Source: Asanoa hainanensis (lineage in GTDB: Bacteria > Actinomycetota > Actinomycetes > Mycobacteriales > Micromonosporaceae). Taken from it: 64,000 bases of DNA. The stretch is from the NCBI RefSeq assembly GCF_900188485.1, contig NZ_FZPH01000010.1, positions 146,624-210,623 of the forward strand. Direction: 5' to 3'. This document shows positions 16,098 through 23,838 of this stretch, in pieces. Position 1 is the first letter of the stretch; each line of letters starts with the position of its first letter. The notes beneath the pieces were generated by a model that made no database searches, had not been told where the DNA came from, and was given only the letters and a program-made list of their open reading frames with translations. The position numbers and the translations under genes are program-made.

Positions 16098-17420
16098 TCA
16101 GGCTCCTAGGACACGCTCCGTGTACGCGTTGGCGAACACCCGGTGCGGGTCAAGCCGGTCGCGCAACGCGACGAACTCGTCGAACCGTGGGTAGACCGGG
16201 CGCAGCGACTCGGCGTCCCGGTAGTGCAGCTTTCCCCAGTGCGGGCGGCCGCCCAGCTCGCGGGCGAGCGCCTCGACGGCCCGGAAGTACGGCTCGTACG
16301 GCGCGCCGGCGAACTGGTGCACGGCGACGTAGACGGAGTCCCGCCCGTACCCGTGCGACAGCGGGATGTCGTCGCCGGCGGTGAACCGCACCTCGACCGG
16401 GAACTGCACCTTGAACGGCAGCCGGTCGATGATCTTGGGCAGCTCGCCGAGCATCGTCGGGAACGCGTCGCGGGGCAGGCCGTACTCCATCTCGGTGAAC
16501 CGCACCCGGCGCGGCGTGCAGAAGACCGCGTCGGACCGTCCGGTGTAGACCCGCTCGGTGAGCGCCCGGGCCGAGATCGCGTTGATCGGGCCGACCGCGG
16601 CGGGCACCGCGCGGCCCAGCCGGCAGACGCCCGCGAAGACGGTGTTGGCGAGGAAGTCGTCGTCGAGCCAGCCGCGCCAGCCGGGCAGCGGGCGGTCGTC
16701 GGCCGGCACCCGGTTGTTCGTCTTGACCTGGACCCGATCGGTGTACGGGAACCAGTAGAGGTCGCAGTGGTCGTTGTCGGCGACCAGCGCCGGCCAGTCG
16801 GCCAGCACGTCGGCCACCCGGCCGGGGCGCTCGTGCGCCCGCAGGGTGAACGCGTCGACGCACTGGAGGGTCACCTCGGTGAGCACGCCGAGCGCGCCGA
16901 GGCCGACCCGGGCCGCGCTGAACACCTCGGGGTTGGTCCGCTCGTCGCAGCGCAGCACCTCGCCGGTGCCGGTCACCAGGGTGAGGCCGGCGACGAACGT
17001 GGACAGGCAGCCGTACGCCGCGCCGGTGCCGTGCGTCCCGGTGGAGATGGCGCCGGCGATCGTCTGCGCGTCGATGTCGCCGAGGTTGGGCAGCGCCAGG
17101 CCGTGGGTGGTGAGCAAGCCGTTGAGCGTCGCCAGCGTCATGCCCGCCGGCACGGTCACCCGGCGGTGCTCCCGGTCGACGTCGACCCGACCGGGCAGCG
17201 CCGCCAGGTCGACGCGTACGCCGTCCGTGACGGCGATGTCGGTGAACGAGTGCCCCGACCCGACCGGCTTGACCCGCTCCCCGGCGGCCGCGGCCTCGGT
17301 GACGATCGCGGCGAGCTCGTCGAGTCCGGACGGACGCGTCTCGCGCGTCGTCGCCCGCTGGTTGCCCGCCCAGTTGCGCCATTGCGGCACGCTGGTCGCG
17401 GTTGCTCGACTCGCGGTCAC
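16098..17420 (-). CDS. FAD-dependent sugar-1,4-lactone oxidase (D-arabinono/L-gulono-lactone oxidase family)
   Basis: 440 residues from GTG 17420, chosen because GGAGGG lies 5 nt upstream; ATG 17432 overlaps the ribosome site. The FAD-binding PCMH domain shows VKPVGSGHSFTDIAVTDG and GDIDAQTIAGAISTGTHGTG, the His of GTHGTG being where FAD is often covalently attached. The C-terminal ALO domain ends HWGKLHYRDAESLRP and LDPHRVFANAYTERVLG, matching the HWGK and F-x-N-x-Y-x-x-x-x-L signatures. It oxidises an aldonolactone with oxygen to an enediol lactone and H2O2. A perfect palindrome at 17,434-17,452 lies just upstream and a TetR gene is divergent, so it is probably TetR-repressed. Confidence 0.9.
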   Translation of the reverse strand: MTASRATATSVPQWRNWAGNQRATTRETRPSGLDELAAIVTEAAAAGERVKPVGSGHSFTDIAVTDGVRVDLAALPGRVDVDREHRRVTVPAGMTLATLNGLLTTHGLALPNLGDIDAQTIAGAISTGTHGTGAAYGCLSTFVAGLTLVTGTGEVLRCDERTNPEVFSAARVGLGALGVLTEVTLQCVDAFTLRAHERPGRVADVLADWPALVADNDHCDLYWFPYTDRVQVKTNNRVPADDRPLPGWRGWLDDDFLANTVFAGVCRLGRAVPAAVGPINAISARALTERVYTGRSDAVFCTPRRVRFTEMEYGLPRDAFPTMLGELPKIIDRLPFKVQFPVEVRFTAGDDIPLSHGYGRDSVYVAVHQFAGAPYEPYFRAVEALARELGGRPHWGKLHYRDAESLRPVYPRFDEFVALRDRLDPHRVFANAYTERVLGA

Positions 17421-17433
17421 GGCGCCCTCCATA

Positions 17434-17452
17434 ATATGAATAGCCTTCATAT
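17434..17452. promoter_or_regulatory. Perfect 19-bp palindrome, likely operator of the divergent TetR regulator
   Basis: ATATGAA-TAGCC-TTCATAT has two exact 7-bp arms and a 5-bp spacer. It overlaps the probable -10 region of the lactone oxidase gene and lies 150 bp from the TetR start. The remaining 17,453-17,602 holds no gene. Confidence 0.7.
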
Positions 17453-17602
17453 CAGTGTTTGGTTCCGCGCGTAAGAGCGTCGCACCCCGTACTCCCTGCA
17501 AATACCGCCCTTCTGCTGAATACCTCTCATCCGGGTTGCTCGTTGAGCCGAGTAACGTTCCCCCCGCGCGGCGGGGCCGAAAGAGGAAGGATGTGGTGAG
17601 GC

Positions 17603-18232
17603 ATGACGACATCAGCCGTCACCACGGGCCCCCTGCGCCGGGTGCCGGTGCAGGGCCGCAGCGTGGCCCGCGTTCAGCGGATGCTCGATGCGTGCGCCGA
17701 GATCGTCGACGAGGTCGGCTACGAGGGCCTGACGACCACATTGCTCGCCGAGCGCGCCGAAGTGGCGATCGGCTCCGTCTACCAGTTCTTCCCCGACAAG
17801 CGGGCCATCGTGCAGGCACTCACGCTGCGCAACATGGAGGCCTATCTGGAGCGGTTGGCCAACCGCTTCGGCAGCGGCACGTTCGCTGACTGGTGGGAAG
17901 GCGTCGACGCGGGCATCGACGAATACATCGAGATGCACCGCACCGTGCCCGGCTTCCGGACCCTGCACTTCGGCGACGTCGTCGACGTGCACCTGCTCGA
18001 CGAGGAGCGCGACAACAACGCGGTCATCGCCGAGCAGCTCGCCCGGCTGCTCGTCGAGCAGTTCCACGTGGCCGACGAGCCACGCCTGCGGTTCGCGCTG
18101 GAGATCGCCGTCGAGGCGGCCGACGCGCTGATCAAGCTGGCGTTCCGTCGCCGCACCGACGGCGACGAGCAGGTGCTGGCGGAGGCCAAGGCCTTGATCC
18201 GCGAGTACCTGCACCGGCACGTCTCGGTGTAA
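17603..18232 (+). CDS. TetR-family transcriptional regulator
   Basis: 209 residues from ATG 17603, preceded by GGTGAGG. The N-terminal HTH reads RMLDACAEIVDEVGYEGLTTTLLAERAEVAIGSVYQFFPDKRAIV in pieces typical of the family (helix 3 around VAIGSVYQFF). The C-terminal ligand domain ends with a run of helices (LEIAVEAADALIKLAFRR). The inducer is unknown. Divergence from the lactone oxidase and the palindrome between them make that gene the probable target; the PLP-fold gene downstream on the opposite strand may belong to the same pathway. A perfect hairpin 17 nt beyond its stop is its likely terminator. Confidence 0.9.
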   Translation: MTTSAVTTGPLRRVPVQGRSVARVQRMLDACAEIVDEVGYEGLTTTLLAERAEVAIGSVYQFFPDKRAIVQALTLRNMEAYLERLANRFGSGTFADWWEGVDAGIDEYIEMHRTVPGFRTLHFGDVVDVHLLDEERDNNAVIAEQLARLLVEQFHVADEPRLRFALEIAVEAADALIKLAFRRRTDGDEQVLAEAKALIREYLHRHVSV

Positions 18233-18237
18233 CCCGT

Positions 18238-19431
18238 TCAGAGGAAGGCGTGGCCCGCACCTCGGTAGGTGCGGGCCACGGCCGTCACGGCGCCGTCCTC
18301 GACCAGGTGCAGCTCGTTGACGTGCTCGCAGAGCTCACCGGCCTTCGCATGGCGGAACCAGACCCGGTCGCCGACCCGCAGCTCGTCGGCGGCGGCGCCG
18401 CGCAGGGGCGTCTGCACCTCGCCGGCGCCCTCGGTGCCGATCATCTTCAGCCCGCGGGGCAGCCAGGGCGTCGGCTGCCGGCTCGGCTCGGTCGGGCCGG
18501 AGGCGATCCAGCCGCCGCCCAGCACGGTCACGACGCCCGGCCCGGGCCGGCGGACCACCGGCTGGGCGAAGAACGCGGCCGGGGTCGGGCGCCAGGCGGT
18601 GTACGCGTCGAACAGGGTCGGTCCATAGAGGCCCGAGCCGGCGGTGATCTCGGTGACCGAGGGGTCGGCGCCCGTGAGGCGTACGCTGCCGGTGCCGCCG
18701 CCGTTGACGAACTCGAGGTCCGCGACGGCCCGCACCGCGTCGACCGCGGCGCCGCGCCGCGCCAGCAGCTCGCGGTAGGAGCGGCGCTGGATGGCCCGGA
18801 TGGCCAGCCCCCGGGCGCGCCGGCCGGGTGGCGCGTCGCCCAGGCCGGCGATCTGGGCCTCGTACGACATGATGCCGACCAACCGGAATCCAGGACGCTT
18901 GGCGATGGTCTCGGCGAGCGTGCGGGCCTGGCCGGGCTCGCGCACCGGAGAGCGGAACACGCCGAGGTGCACCCGGCCGCCGGCGAGCCGGTAGGACGCG
19001 TCGAGGTCGATGCAGAGCCGGATCTCGGTCTCGGCCGTCACCGATGCGATGAGGTCGAGCTGTTCGACACTGTCCACCATCAGGGTGACGCCGGCCCGCA
19101 GCCGGTCGTCGTGGGCCAGGTCACGCAGGGCGGCCCGGTCCGCAGTCGGATAGGCGACGACGGCGTCATCCGTAACGCCGCTGCGCACGAGCCAGTTGGC
19201 TTCGGCGAGCGTGTATGCCAGCACCCCCTGCCAGCCCGGCCGGCGCAGCACGCGGGTGAGCAGCTCGGTGCAGCGCACCGACTTGCTGGCCACCCGCAGC
19301 GGCTTGCCGCCGGCCCGCTCCACCAGCGCATCCGCGTTGGCGTCGAACGCGGCGAGGTCCACGACGGCGAAGGGCGGATCGAGTTCCGCGGTCGCCTTGT
19401 CGAGAGTTTCTCTTTGGGAGGTTCCGGACAC
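18238..19431 (-). CDS. Fold-type III PLP enzyme (alanine racemase N-domain; amino acid deaminase/aldolase-like)
   Basis: 397 residues from GTG 19431. The first strand-helix unit reads PFAVVDLAAFDANADALV and the PLP lysine is Lys50 in RVASKSVRC. Further fold-type III features are LCIDLDASYRLAGGRVHLGVFRSP and FVNGGGTGS. The C-terminal β-domain ends EHVNELHLVEDGAVTAVARTYRGAGHAF, as in D-threonine aldolase/D-serine dehydratase relatives. The substrate is probably a hydroxy-amino acid. Such genes often sit beside lactone oxidases in actinobacteria (recalled, not checked). TACCGT 6 nt before the GTG suggests a leaderless mRNA. Its last codons contain a 14-bp hairpin shared with the convergent tetR gene. 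Confidence 0.85.
   Translation of the reverse strand: MSGTSQRETLDKATAELDPPFAVVDLAAFDANADALVERAGGKPLRVASKSVRCTELLTRVLRRPGWQGVLAYTLAEANWLVRSGVTDDAVVAYPTADRAALRDLAHDDRLRAGVTLMVDSVEQLDLIASVTAETEIRLCIDLDASYRLAGGRVHLGVFRSPVREPGQARTLAETIAKRPGFRLVGIMSYEAQIAGLGDAPPGRRARGLAIRAIQRRSYRELLARRGAAVDAVRAVADLEFVNGGGTGSVRLTGADPSVTEITAGSGLYGPTLFDAYTAWRPTPAAFFAQPVVRRPGPGVVTVLGGGWIASGPTEPSRQPTPWLPRGLKMIGTEGAGEVQTPLRGAAADELRVGDRVWFRHAKAGELCEHVNELHLVEDGAVTAVARTYRGAGHAFL
18249..18280 (+). terminator. Hairpin inside the 3' end of the PLP gene, likely terminator of tetR
   Basis: CGTGGCCCGCACCT and AGGTGCGGGCCACG pair perfectly over 14 bp around the loop CGGT. It starts 17 nt after the tetR stop and lies in the coding sequence of the convergent gene. 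No T-run follows, so termination is inferred from the stem. Confidence 0.5.
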
Positions 19432-19437
19432 ATCTGC

Positions 19438-19443
19438 ACGGTA
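19438..19443 (-). promoter_or_regulatory. -10 box of the PLP-enzyme gene
   Basis: TACCGT on the minus strand is followed by 6 nt and GTG 19431; no Shine-Dalgarno sequence is seen. Confidence 0.45.
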
Positions 19444-19554
19444 GCGGGTGGGCTCGCAATGCGAAACACCCTCGCGTACTACGGGGCCCTCTGAGGCGTA
19501 TCAGGGCAGCCAGGGTCAGGGGAATGTCGGGGTGGGCGAGGTCGTCCGCGCCGC

Positions 19555-19560
19555 TAAAGT
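19555..19560 (+). promoter_or_regulatory. -10 box upstream of the MFS-thymidylate kinase gene
   Basis: TAAAGT fits TANNNT and places transcription start near 19,567, downstream of all in-frame starts before 19,560. That supports the later start at 19,619. Confidence 0.45.
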
Positions 19561-19618
19561 GTGGTCCGGGGGAGCCCAGCGATGGGCCGGACGCGGAGGT
19601 ACGGCCATCGACACGAAC

Positions 19619-21931
19619 GTGAGCGGCGAAGAGTTAGAAGAGCGGCCTGCCCGGTCCGGGAGCGCCGCCGCCAATCGCTCGCAGCAGGTGGACCTCTCCG
19701 GCGTCAGCGCGTTGCGTGCCGTGCTCCGGATCCGCCCGTTCCGCCGGCTGTGGCTCGTGCTCGGTGTGGCGTCCCTCGGCGACTGGCTCGGCCTGCTGGC
19801 CACCTCGATCTTCGCGTCGGCCCAGGTCAGCGGCGACACCGCGAAGGGCCTGGCGTTCGGTGGCGTGATCGCCGTGCGGCTGCTGCCCGCGCTCGTGCTC
19901 GGGCCGGTGGCCGGCGTGCTCGCCGACCGGTTCGACCGCCGCTACACGATGGTCATCTGCGACCTGCTGCGGTTCGTGCTGTTCGCGTCGATCCCGGTGG
20001 TCGCGCTGCTCGGCTTCTCCGGCGGGATCGTCGTCGGTTGGGCGGCGATCGCCACCTTCATGATCGAGGCCATCACGCTGATCTGGATCCCGGCCAAGGA
20101 GGCCGCGGTACCCAACCTGATCCCCAAGTCCCGCCTCGAGGTCTCCAACCAGCTGACCTTGATCACCACGTACGGCCTCACGCCGGTGCTCGCGGCCGTC
20201 GGCCTGGCCGCCCTGGACGCCAGCGTCCGCGGCATCACCGGCACCGCGCCGGCGGACTGGGCCGAGCCCGCCCAACTCGCGCTCTGGTTCAACGCGTTCT
20301 CCCGGCTGGCCACGGCGATCGTGGTGTTCTACGGCATCAAGGAGATCAGCGGCCGCACCGCACCCGGGGACCGCGAGAACACCAGCATGCTGCGGCAGTT
20401 CGTCGACGGCTGGAAGTTCATCGGCAACTCGCCACTGGTACGCGGCCTCGTGCTGGGCATCTTCGGCGCCTTCGCCGGCGGCGGCGTGGTGATCGGCACC
20501 GCCCGGTTCTTCACCCAGTCCCTCAGCGCCGGTGACGCCGCCTTCTACCTGCTCTTCGCGTTCCTGTTCATCGGGCTCTCGGTCGGCATCGGCCTCGGTC
20601 CGGCGATCATCAAGGACCTCTCGCGGCGCCGCTGGTTCGGCATGAGCATCGTGCTCGCCGCCGCGTCCGTGATCGTCCTCGCCGCCTCGATCCACCTCTC
20701 GATGGCGATCGTCGGCGCGGTCCTGGTCGGTGCCGGAGCGGGCATGGCCTTCCTGGCCGGCATCACGCTGCTCGGCATCGAGGTCGCCGACGAGGTGCGG
20801 GGGCGGGTCTTCGCGGTCGTGCAGACCGGCACCCGGGTCGTGCTGATGATCGCGATCGCCCTGAGCAGCCTGCTGGTCGGCGTCGGCGGCTCGCGCAAGC
20901 TGGAGATGGCCTCGCTGGGCGTCTCCATCTCATCGACCCGCCTGCTGCTGCTGATCGCCGGCGTCGCCGGCATCCTCTCCGGCATCAGCGCGTTCAAGCA
21001 GATGGACGACAAGCCCGGCGTCGGCGTGCTGGCCGACCTCTGGGGCTCGATGCGCGGCCGGCCACTCTCCGCCTCCGAGCCGTCCGCCTGGCGCGGCGTG
21101 TTCGTGGTCTTCGAGGGCGGCGAGGGCAGCGGCAAGTCCACCCAGGTCGCCGCGCTGGCCGACGCACTGCGGGCGGAGGGCCGCGACGTCGTGGTCACCC
21201 GCGAGCCGGGCGCGACCGAGATCGGGCGGCGGATCCGCGAGATGGTGCTCGAGGGCGACAGCGAGCTGTCACCCCGATCCGAGGCGCTGTTGTACGCGGC
21301 CGACCGCGCCAACCACGTCGCCACCGTCGTCCGGCCGGCACTGGCCCGCGGTGCGGTGGTGGTCAGCGACCGCTACGTCGACTCCTCCCTGGCCTATCAG
21401 GGCGCCGGTCGTACGCTGCCGGTCGAAGAGGTGTCCTGGCTCTCGTCCTGGGCGACCGGCGGCCTCAAGCCCGACCTGGTGGTCCTGCTCGACATCGAGC
21501 CGACGGTCGGCCTGTCCCGCGCCGCCGCCCGCGGCGCCCACGACCGGCTGGAGACCGAGGCGCTCTCGTTCCACGAGCGGGTCCGCTACGCGTTCCTCGA
21601 CCTGGCCGCCGGTGACCCGCGCCGCTACCTGGTGCTCGACGCGACCCGGCCCGCCGACGAGATCGCGCTCGCCGTGTTCGACCGCGTGACGCCGATGCTC
21701 GGCGACCCTGGCCCGGAGCACCCCGGCCCGGCCAAGCAGCCCGACACCACGACCGAGCCGGAGCTCTCCGAGGAGGAGATAGCCTCGATAGCCGAGGCGG
21801 CGAGCCGGGGCGAGCCGGCCACGGACGAGTCTTCACCCGACGGCCCGGCCCCTGACGACGGCAAGCCGTCCGCGCTGAGTGCCCAGCGTGCCGTGCCGCC
21901 ACCAGATCGGGAGTTGGAACCACGTGGCTGA
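19619..21931 (+). CDS. tmk: Fusion of a major facilitator transporter and thymidylate kinase
   Basis: About 770 residues from GTG 19619, the first in-frame start after the likely promoter; the frame stays open to 19,448. Residues ~30-480 are a 12-helix DHA3-type MFS half with the A-motif-like ADRFDRRYTM. Residues ~493-700 are a complete dTMP kinase: P-loop FEGGEGSGKSTQ, TREPGATEIG, signature DRYVDSSLAYQGAGR and LID segment RAAARGAHDRLE. The enzyme phosphorylates dTMP to dTDP. A ~70-residue acidic, Pro-rich tail follows. The fusion places an essential nucleotide kinase at the membrane. The stop overlaps the holB start by 8 bp. Such fusions are known in actinomycetes; the transported substrate is not known to me. 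Confidence 0.92.
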   Translation: MSGEELEERPARSGSAAANRSQQVDLSGVSALRAVLRIRPFRRLWLVLGVASLGDWLGLLATSIFASAQVSGDTAKGLAFGGVIAVRLLPALVLGPVAGVLADRFDRRYTMVICDLLRFVLFASIPVVALLGFSGGIVVGWAAIATFMIEAITLIWIPAKEAAVPNLIPKSRLEVSNQLTLITTYGLTPVLAAVGLAALDASVRGITGTAPADWAEPAQLALWFNAFSRLATAIVVFYGIKEISGRTAPGDRENTSMLRQFVDGWKFIGNSPLVRGLVLGIFGAFAGGGVVIGTARFFTQSLSAGDAAFYLLFAFLFIGLSVGIGLGPAIIKDLSRRRWFGMSIVLAAASVIVLAASIHLSMAIVGAVLVGAGAGMAFLAGITLLGIEVADEVRGRVFAVVQTGTRVVLMIAIALSSLLVGVGGSRKLEMASLGVSISSTRLLLLIAGVAGILSGISAFKQMDDKPGVGVLADLWGSMRGRPLSASEPSAWRGVFVVFEGGEGSGKSTQVAALADALRAEGRDVVVTREPGATEIGRRIREMVLEGDSELSPRSEALLYAADRANHVATVVRPALARGAVVVSDRYVDSSLAYQGAGRTLPVEEVSWLSSWATGGLKPDLVVLLDIEPTVGLSRAAARGAHDRLETEALSFHERVRYAFLDLAAGDPRRYLVLDATRPADEIALAVFDRVTPMLGDPGPEHPGPAKQPDTTTEPELSEEEIASIAEAASRGEPATDESSPDGPAPDDGKPSALSAQRAVPPPDRELEPRG

Positions 21932-23108
21932 CGTCTTCGCCGACCTGGTCGGGCAGGAAGAGGCCGTCGACACCCTGCGCCGCGCGGCGGCGGGTGCGGT
22001 GGCCATCCTCGACGGCTCGGGCACCGGATCGGCGATGACGCACGCGTGGATCTTCACGGGTCCGCCCGGCTCCGGCCGCTCGGTCGCCGCCCGGGCCCTC
22101 GCCGCGGCGCTGCAGTGCGCCACCGGGGTGGGCTGCGGGGAGTGCACCGGCTGCCACACCACCCTCGCCGGCACCAACGCCGACGTGCGGATGGTCACCC
22201 CGGACGGGCTGTCCATCGGCGTCAACGAGATGCGCGCGCTGGTGCTCCGGGCGGCCAGCTCACCGACCGGCGGCCGCTGGCAGGTGGTGGTCATCGAAGA
22301 CGCCGACCGGCTCACCGAGCAGGCCGGCAACGCGCTGCTCAAGGCGATCGAGGAACCGCCCCCGCGCACCGTTTTCCTGCTCTGCACGCCCTCGACGCAT
22401 CCCGACGACATCTCCGTGACGATCCGGTCCCGCTGCCGGGTGGTCACCCTGCGCCAGCCGCGCGCCCTCGCGGTCGCCTCGGTGCTGACGTCCCGCGACG
22501 GCGTGGAGCCCGACACCGCCGCCTGGGCCGCCGCGGCCGCCCAGGGGCACGTCGGCCGGGCCCGCCGGCTGGCCCGCGACGCCGACGCCCGCCGTCGCCG
22601 CGAGGCGGTGCTGGCCGTACCGCGCCGGCTGACCGGCGTCGGTGCCTGTTTCGACGCCGCGTCGGCGCTGATCGAGGCGGCCGAGGCCGAGGCGGAGGCC
22701 GCGGTGTCCGAGATGGACAGCAGCGAACGCAGCGCGCTGGAGACCGCACTCGGCGCCGGCGGCACGGGCCGCGGCGCGACCGGCGCGATCCGGGGCGCCG
22801 CCGGCCAGCTCAAAGACCTGGAGAAGCGACAGAAGTCGCGGGCCACCCGCGCGCAGCGCGACGCCCTCGACCGCGCGCTGGTCGACCTGGCCGGCTTTTA
22901 TCGTGACGTGCTGGTCCGCACGCTCGCGGCGCCGGTCGCTCCGGTCCACACCGACGCGACGCCGCTGGCGGAGGCCGCGGCCCGCAAGTGGTCACCCGAC
23001 GACGCACTGCGCCGCCTGGAAGCGGTCCTCGAATGCCGCACGGCGATCGAGGCCAACGTCAAGCCCCGCATCGCCGTAGAAGCGATGATGCTCTCCCTCT
23101 GGCGGTAG
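21924..23108 (+). CDS. holB: DNA polymerase III subunit delta'
   Basis: 394 residues from GTG 21924. The AAA+ domain opens with FADLVGQEEAVDTLRRAA and has Walker A GPPGSGRS, where the usual Lys is Arg, as normal for non-hydrolysing delta' subunits. A four-Cys zinc module (CATGVGCGECTGCHTTLAG) follows. Walker B region is VVVIEDADRLTEQAGNALLKAIEEPP with sensor-1 TVFLLCTPS and the Arg finger context IRSRCRVV. It is part of the clamp loader. The gene overlaps tmk by 8 bp, so the two are coupled. A perfect DnaA box abuts its stop codon. Confidence 0.93.
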   Translation: MADVFADLVGQEEAVDTLRRAAAGAVAILDGSGTGSAMTHAWIFTGPPGSGRSVAARALAAALQCATGVGCGECTGCHTTLAGTNADVRMVTPDGLSIGVNEMRALVLRAASSPTGGRWQVVVIEDADRLTEQAGNALLKAIEEPPPRTVFLLCTPSTHPDDISVTIRSRCRVVTLRQPRALAVASVLTSRDGVEPDTAAWAAAAAQGHVGRARRLARDADARRRREAVLAVPRRLTGVGACFDAASALIEAAEAEAEAAVSEMDSSERSALETALGAGGTGRGATGAIRGAAGQLKDLEKRQKSRATRAQRDALDRALVDLAGFYRDVLVRTLAAPVAPVHTDATPLAEAAARKWSPDDALRRLEAVLECRTAIEANVKPRIAVEAMMLSLWR

Positions 23109-23117
23109 TTATCCACA
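23109..23117 (+). promoter_or_regulatory. Single consensus DnaA box after holB
   Basis: TTATCCACA matches the classical DnaA box exactly and begins right after the TAG stop of holB. No cluster of further boxes or AT-rich element is near, so it is not an origin. Confidence 0.4.
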
Positions 23118-23136
23118 GGCGGGGTTTCGCCCCGCT
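23118..23136 (+). terminator. Small hairpin after holB
   Basis: GCGGGG-TTTCG-CCCCGC forms a 6-bp GC stem 10 nt after the holB stop, without a T-run. Weak terminator candidate. The rest of the spacer to 23,208 shows nothing else. Confidence 0.35.
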
Positions 23137-23208
23137 GCTCGCAGCGGTACGGTTCGATGCCTGGACGACGTGTGGTGGTGGTCGCGACACCGTCGGTGAG
23201 GGAGCCGA

Positions 23209-23536
23209 ATGCCGCGAGAGATCGACGAAGCCTGGGTCGAAGAGGCGATCACGCGCTACCGCCGCATCGAGTCCCTGCGTGCCGAGTTCGACCAGGCGGT
23301 GCGGGCGACCGAGGTGACGGTCCGCTCGCCCGACGGCCTGGTCGAGGTGGTGGTGACCGCGGCGGGGGAGGTGACGGCGGTGCGCGTGGTGGGCAACCTG
23401 CAGGGCCTTGGCAACCGCGACATCTCGGTGTCGCTGACCAGCACGATCGCGGCGGCGGCCGACGCGGGCCCGCTGGGCCCGCGACAAACTACGCGCCGAG
23501 ACCTTCGGCGACTACCCGGCGATGGGGGAGCTGTGA
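23209..23536 (+). pseudogene. YbaB/EbfC-like protein of a type VII secretion-like module, frameshifted by one extra base
   Basis: From ATG 23209 the product reads MPREIDEAWVEEAITRYRR, then TEVTVRSPDGLVEVVVTAAG, a YbaB/EbfC-like nucleoid-protein fold. After ADA (about 23,460-23,475) the frame loses its family-like ending, but the +1 frame reads RWARDKLRAETFGDYPAMGEL and stops at TGA 23534-23536. The length, 328 nt, equals 109 codons plus one base. Removing one G in GACGCGGGCCCGCTGG restores a 108-residue protein whose stop overlaps the next gene's GTG as GTGA. Unshifted, the frame fuses with the next gene to 209 residues. It is either a sequencing error, a real mutation or a shift site. Related proteins occur beside WXG-type genes in actinomycetes. 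Confidence 0.65.
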
Positions 23537-23838
23537 CGTCACCACTCGGCCCCGCCGCCGCCCGGCTCGACGCGCTCGCCGTCCATCTTGGCGGCTCTCC
23601 CGCGGCCTTCGACCCGGGCCCACGCGCCTTCGGCGCTGACCTGCCGGGGCGGCTGGGTGAGCTCGGTCGCGAGCTGCACGGGCGCTGGTCGGCCGAGCTG
23701 TCCGCCGGGGCCGACACGGCGGCGATGCTCGCGGCCCGGTTGACCGAGACGGCGACGACGCTCCGCGCCGCCAGCAGCGGCTACGCGGGCGTCGAGGACG
23801 ACGCCGCCCGCCGCACGACCCTGGCCGGTGAGCCATGA
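23533..23838 (+). CDS. Type VII secretion target-like protein (EspC/DUF2580-like)
   Basis: 101 residues from GTG 23533, which overlaps the restored stop of the preceding gene (GTGA); its own stop overlaps the next ATG (ATGA). The protein is helical: ARLDALAVHLGG, LGELGRELHGRWSAEL, ADTAAMLAARLTETATTLRAASSGYAGVEDDAARR. The late G-Y-x-x-V/E-D pattern is typical of small ESX-associated proteins of the EspC/DUF2580 type. No signal peptide or catalytic motif is present. With the next gene it forms a tightly coupled pair probably handled by a type VII secretion system encoded elsewhere. Confidence 0.65.
   Translation: MTSPLGPAAARLDALAVHLGGSPAAFDPGPRAFGADLPGRLGELGRELHGRWSAELSAGADTAAMLAARLTETATTLRAASSGYAGVEDDAARRTTLAGEP

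Noticed and set aside
23209-23838. Single 209-residue YbaB-EspC fusion gene
   Set aside because: The +1 frame restores a normal family ending and a GTGA overlap, so two genes with a one-base insertion fit better; kept as a finding.
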